DNA from: JAHJEM01 sp043805315
GTDB taxonomy: Archaea; Nanobdellota; Nanobdellia; Woesearchaeales; JAHJEM01
DNA length: 22,920 nucleotides
Reading direction: 5' to 3'
Assembly (NCBI GenBank): GCA_043805315.1
Contig: JAZDID010000080.1
Span: forward strand, 1-22,920
Below the pieces are notes generated by a model that ran no database searches, was not told the origin of the DNA, and saw nothing but the letters and a program-made list of their open reading frames with translations. The translations under genes and the position numbers were made by a program. Below are positions 21,871-22,920 of this stretch, piece by piece. Positions within the stretch are counted from its first letter, which is position 1; each line of letters begins with the position of its first letter.

Positions 21871-21933
21871 TCAATTTAAGCAATTATAAGCATTATTATA
21901 TATAAATGTATCGTTTTTTAAGCGTTTTATCAT
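21871..21933 (-). other. Short ORF with perfect SD upstream of the 177-aa gene
   Basis: A 20-codon frame starts MIKRLKND at 21933, 6 nt after a perfect GGAGGTGA SD motif on the minus strand. It ends about 15 bp before the 177-aa gene and overlaps that gene's presumed TATA box. It could be a leader peptide of a longer transcript, or the stub of a lost gene. Confidence 0.3.
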
Positions 21934-21951
21934 GGTTTTCACCTCCAGGGT

Positions 21952-22020
21952 TCAGTACTTTGTGAGCGCATTAGTTCCTGCAAACACAGGCATATGCAAT
22001 AACAAGCGAAGAATGTTCAC
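21952..22020 (-). other. Short ORF with SD inside a hairpin
   Basis: A 22-codon frame (GTG start at 22020, reading VNILRLLLHMPVFAG) follows an AGGAGG SD motif that is itself paired in the hairpin at 22019-22054. It ends just before the SD of the next short ORF. The arrangement recalls a regulated leader, but chance is not excluded. Confidence 0.25.
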
Positions 22021-22054
22021 TTGAGATGAACCTCCTCAGGAGTTCTCATCAAGT
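22019..22054 (-). other. Long imperfect hairpin between the surface gene and the unknown operon
   Basis: ACTTGA (22019-22024) pairs with TCAAGT (22049-22054). CTCCT and AGGAG (22032-22042) form the top, with GATGAAC/GTTCTCA partly paired between. On the minus strand the top holds an AGGAGG SD motif and its complement. It may be a terminator-like element for the right-edge gene or a translation-control hairpin. Confidence 0.45.
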
Positions 22055-22076
22055 CCCCGCAGATCATAGAAAAGCA

Positions 22077-22099
22077 AAGAAAGCATTTCCTTTCTTACT
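22077..22099. promoter_or_regulatory. Possible second AbrB operator
   Basis: AAGAAAG-N6-CTTTCTTACT repeats the outer part of the 25-bp palindrome found before the AbrB gene (20073-20097). Ten bases are identical in one arm (CTTTCTTACT) and seven in the other, with the spacer one base longer. It may be a remote binding site of that antitoxin. No gene start directly adjoins it. Confidence 0.3.
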
Positions 22100-22147
22100 G
22101 GGACAGTATATGTATGAATTTTATCAATGAGAATCATCTGCAAACAG

Positions 22148-22920
22148 CTACATCTTCTTCCCTGCACCGGCAAACTCATCCTGGCTGAGCAGCAGGCGCT
22201 CTTTCAGCACCGGCGCTGGCGCTGGAGGAACCGGTTTTTGCGGAGCAACAGAAGCTTGGTGTGCAGCTTGTTCCACGCTTTTTAAAGCGTCAGAAGGCTG
22301 GCCCTTTCTTGCTGCCAAGACTTCTTTCATCTCCTTATGAATGACCCTGTGCTTCCAGCCAGCTTTCTTCAACGCAGTTTTGATCTCATGGCGGGGAAGG
22401 TTCAGGTCCAATGAAGAGTGGAGATAGTCATGAAGCTCATCCTTCTTGTCTTTGGGCAGGATGTACTTTGTCGAGCTCTTCAGGAAGCCAATGGTCCAGA
22501 TGATGACGATGATGAATATCAACGATGCTGCGACAATGGAGAGCTTGACATTGGCACCTTTGGCGTAGTTTACCGGTGCTTGCAGCTCAGGGAGTGTGAC
22601 CGGAGGCGCTGGTGTTGCGTTGTCCTCCTGCGCTGTATAGACTGGTGTGGGAGCCTCTTCGCGCTGGTCATCTGTTGAATTGGCTTGGACAGGATTTGTC
22701 ACAGGCGTTGCGGGCTTTGAGGTGTCGGTCTGGTTCTTGCGCAGATAGTCCAACTTGCTGAACAACGGGCTTCCTCCGCCACCGCCGCCACCTCCACTGC
22801 TTGGTGGTGCAGGTGATGAGCAGGTCATGGATTCCTGCGGTTTATTTATCACTGTTCCGCAGCTGTTGAGATCTGAGCAGGTTCTTGACTGTGTTCCTCC
22901 ACTGCAGGTTGTCCAGGAAG
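22148..22920 (-). CDS. C-terminal part of a poly-Gly/TM surface protein (runs off the right edge)
   Basis: This frame is open to the window edge, so the gene is partial here; the Met at 22852 is internal. The visible 256 residues begin in a thrombospondin type 1-like repeat (SWTTCSGGTQSRTCSDLNSC). Then come an SSGGGGGGGG hinge and SPLFSKLDYLRKNQ, a Pro/Thr-rich stretch and a TM helix (IVAASLIFIIVIIWTIGFL). A cytoplasmic helical domain (LHDYLHSSLDLNLPRHEIKTALKKAGWKHR) and a Pro/Ala tail ending DEFAGAGKKM close the protein. Hinge, 'SPxxxKLDxLR', TM and tail follow the same order as in the 936-aa protein at 3019-5829, so the two are paralogous at this end. Likely a cell-surface adhesin or receptor. 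Confidence 0.8.
   Translation of the reverse strand, partial: SWTTCSGGTQSRTCSDLNSCGTVINKPQESMTCSSPAPPSSGGGGGGGGSPLFSKLDYLRKNQTDTSKPATPVTNPVQANSTDDQREEAPTPVYTAQEDNATPAPPVTLPELQAPVNYAKGANVKLSIVAASLIFIIVIIWTIGFLKSSTKYILPKDKKDELHDYLHSSLDLNLPRHEIKTALKKAGWKHRVIHKEMKEVLAARKGQPSDALKSVEQAAHQASVAPQKPVPPAPAPVLKERLLLSQDEFAGAGKKM

Overview
The window looks like archaeal DNA, most likely from a DPANN-type lineage such as Woesearchaeota or Pacearchaeota. The lineage is inference; the archaeal call is firmer. Most operons have a TTTATA-type TATA box about 25-30 nt before the predicted start, several starts look leaderless, and Shine-Dalgarno (SD) motifs of the GGAGG/GGTGAT type appear mainly inside operons. 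The large secreted proteins (Cys-rich, MopE-like DNDCDG motifs, poly-Gly hinge, EF-hand-like C-terminus) fit that group. I see no rRNA, tRNA or CRISPR.

Layout. (1) 1-1310: a Doc-type Fic toxin with a ribbon-helix-helix (RHH) antitoxin, a small possible membrane protein and a doubtful 36-codon ORF. (2) 1413-15003: a cell-surface block. It holds an alkaline-phosphatase-superfamily enzyme, a 936-aa double-anchored Cys-rich surface protein, a divergent secreted subtilase, a LamG protein, a 1055-aa beta-helix/PKD/alpha-barrel protein and a glycoside-hydrolase-like protein. The last two end in the same EF-hand-like module. A 170-bp MITE-like element with perfect 14-bp inverted ends and 9-bp target duplications lies between the subtilase and LamG genes. 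(3) 15050-20640: a toxin-antitoxin (TA) island. It has a DUF4258-like/YgiT-AbrB pair, HicB-HicA plus a third small gene, two tandem paralogous HTH-MNT/HEPN operons, a decayed Bro-N gene, an AbrB antitoxin apparently without its toxin, and a RelE remnant. (4) 20687-21855: an unknown two-gene operon with an RHH-like N-terminus. (5) 22148 to the right edge: the 3' part of a second poly-Gly/TM surface protein, paralogous to the 936-aa one.

The most unusual feature is a roughly 60-bp repeat. It occurs five times, always in the same orientation, 80-130 bp before the first gene of each rightward cassette of the TA island. Between TATA box and start codon, the TA operons carry operator-like repeats that differ in sequence but share placement: 3 x 10 bp (Doc), 3 x 12 bp (DUF4258/YgiT), 2 x 21 bp (both MNT/HEPN operons) and a perfect 25-bp palindrome (AbrB). 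This suggests separately insulated, self-repressed modules gathered by a shared repeat, either a recombination site or a mobile upstream element. All names come from reading motifs; no database search was run.
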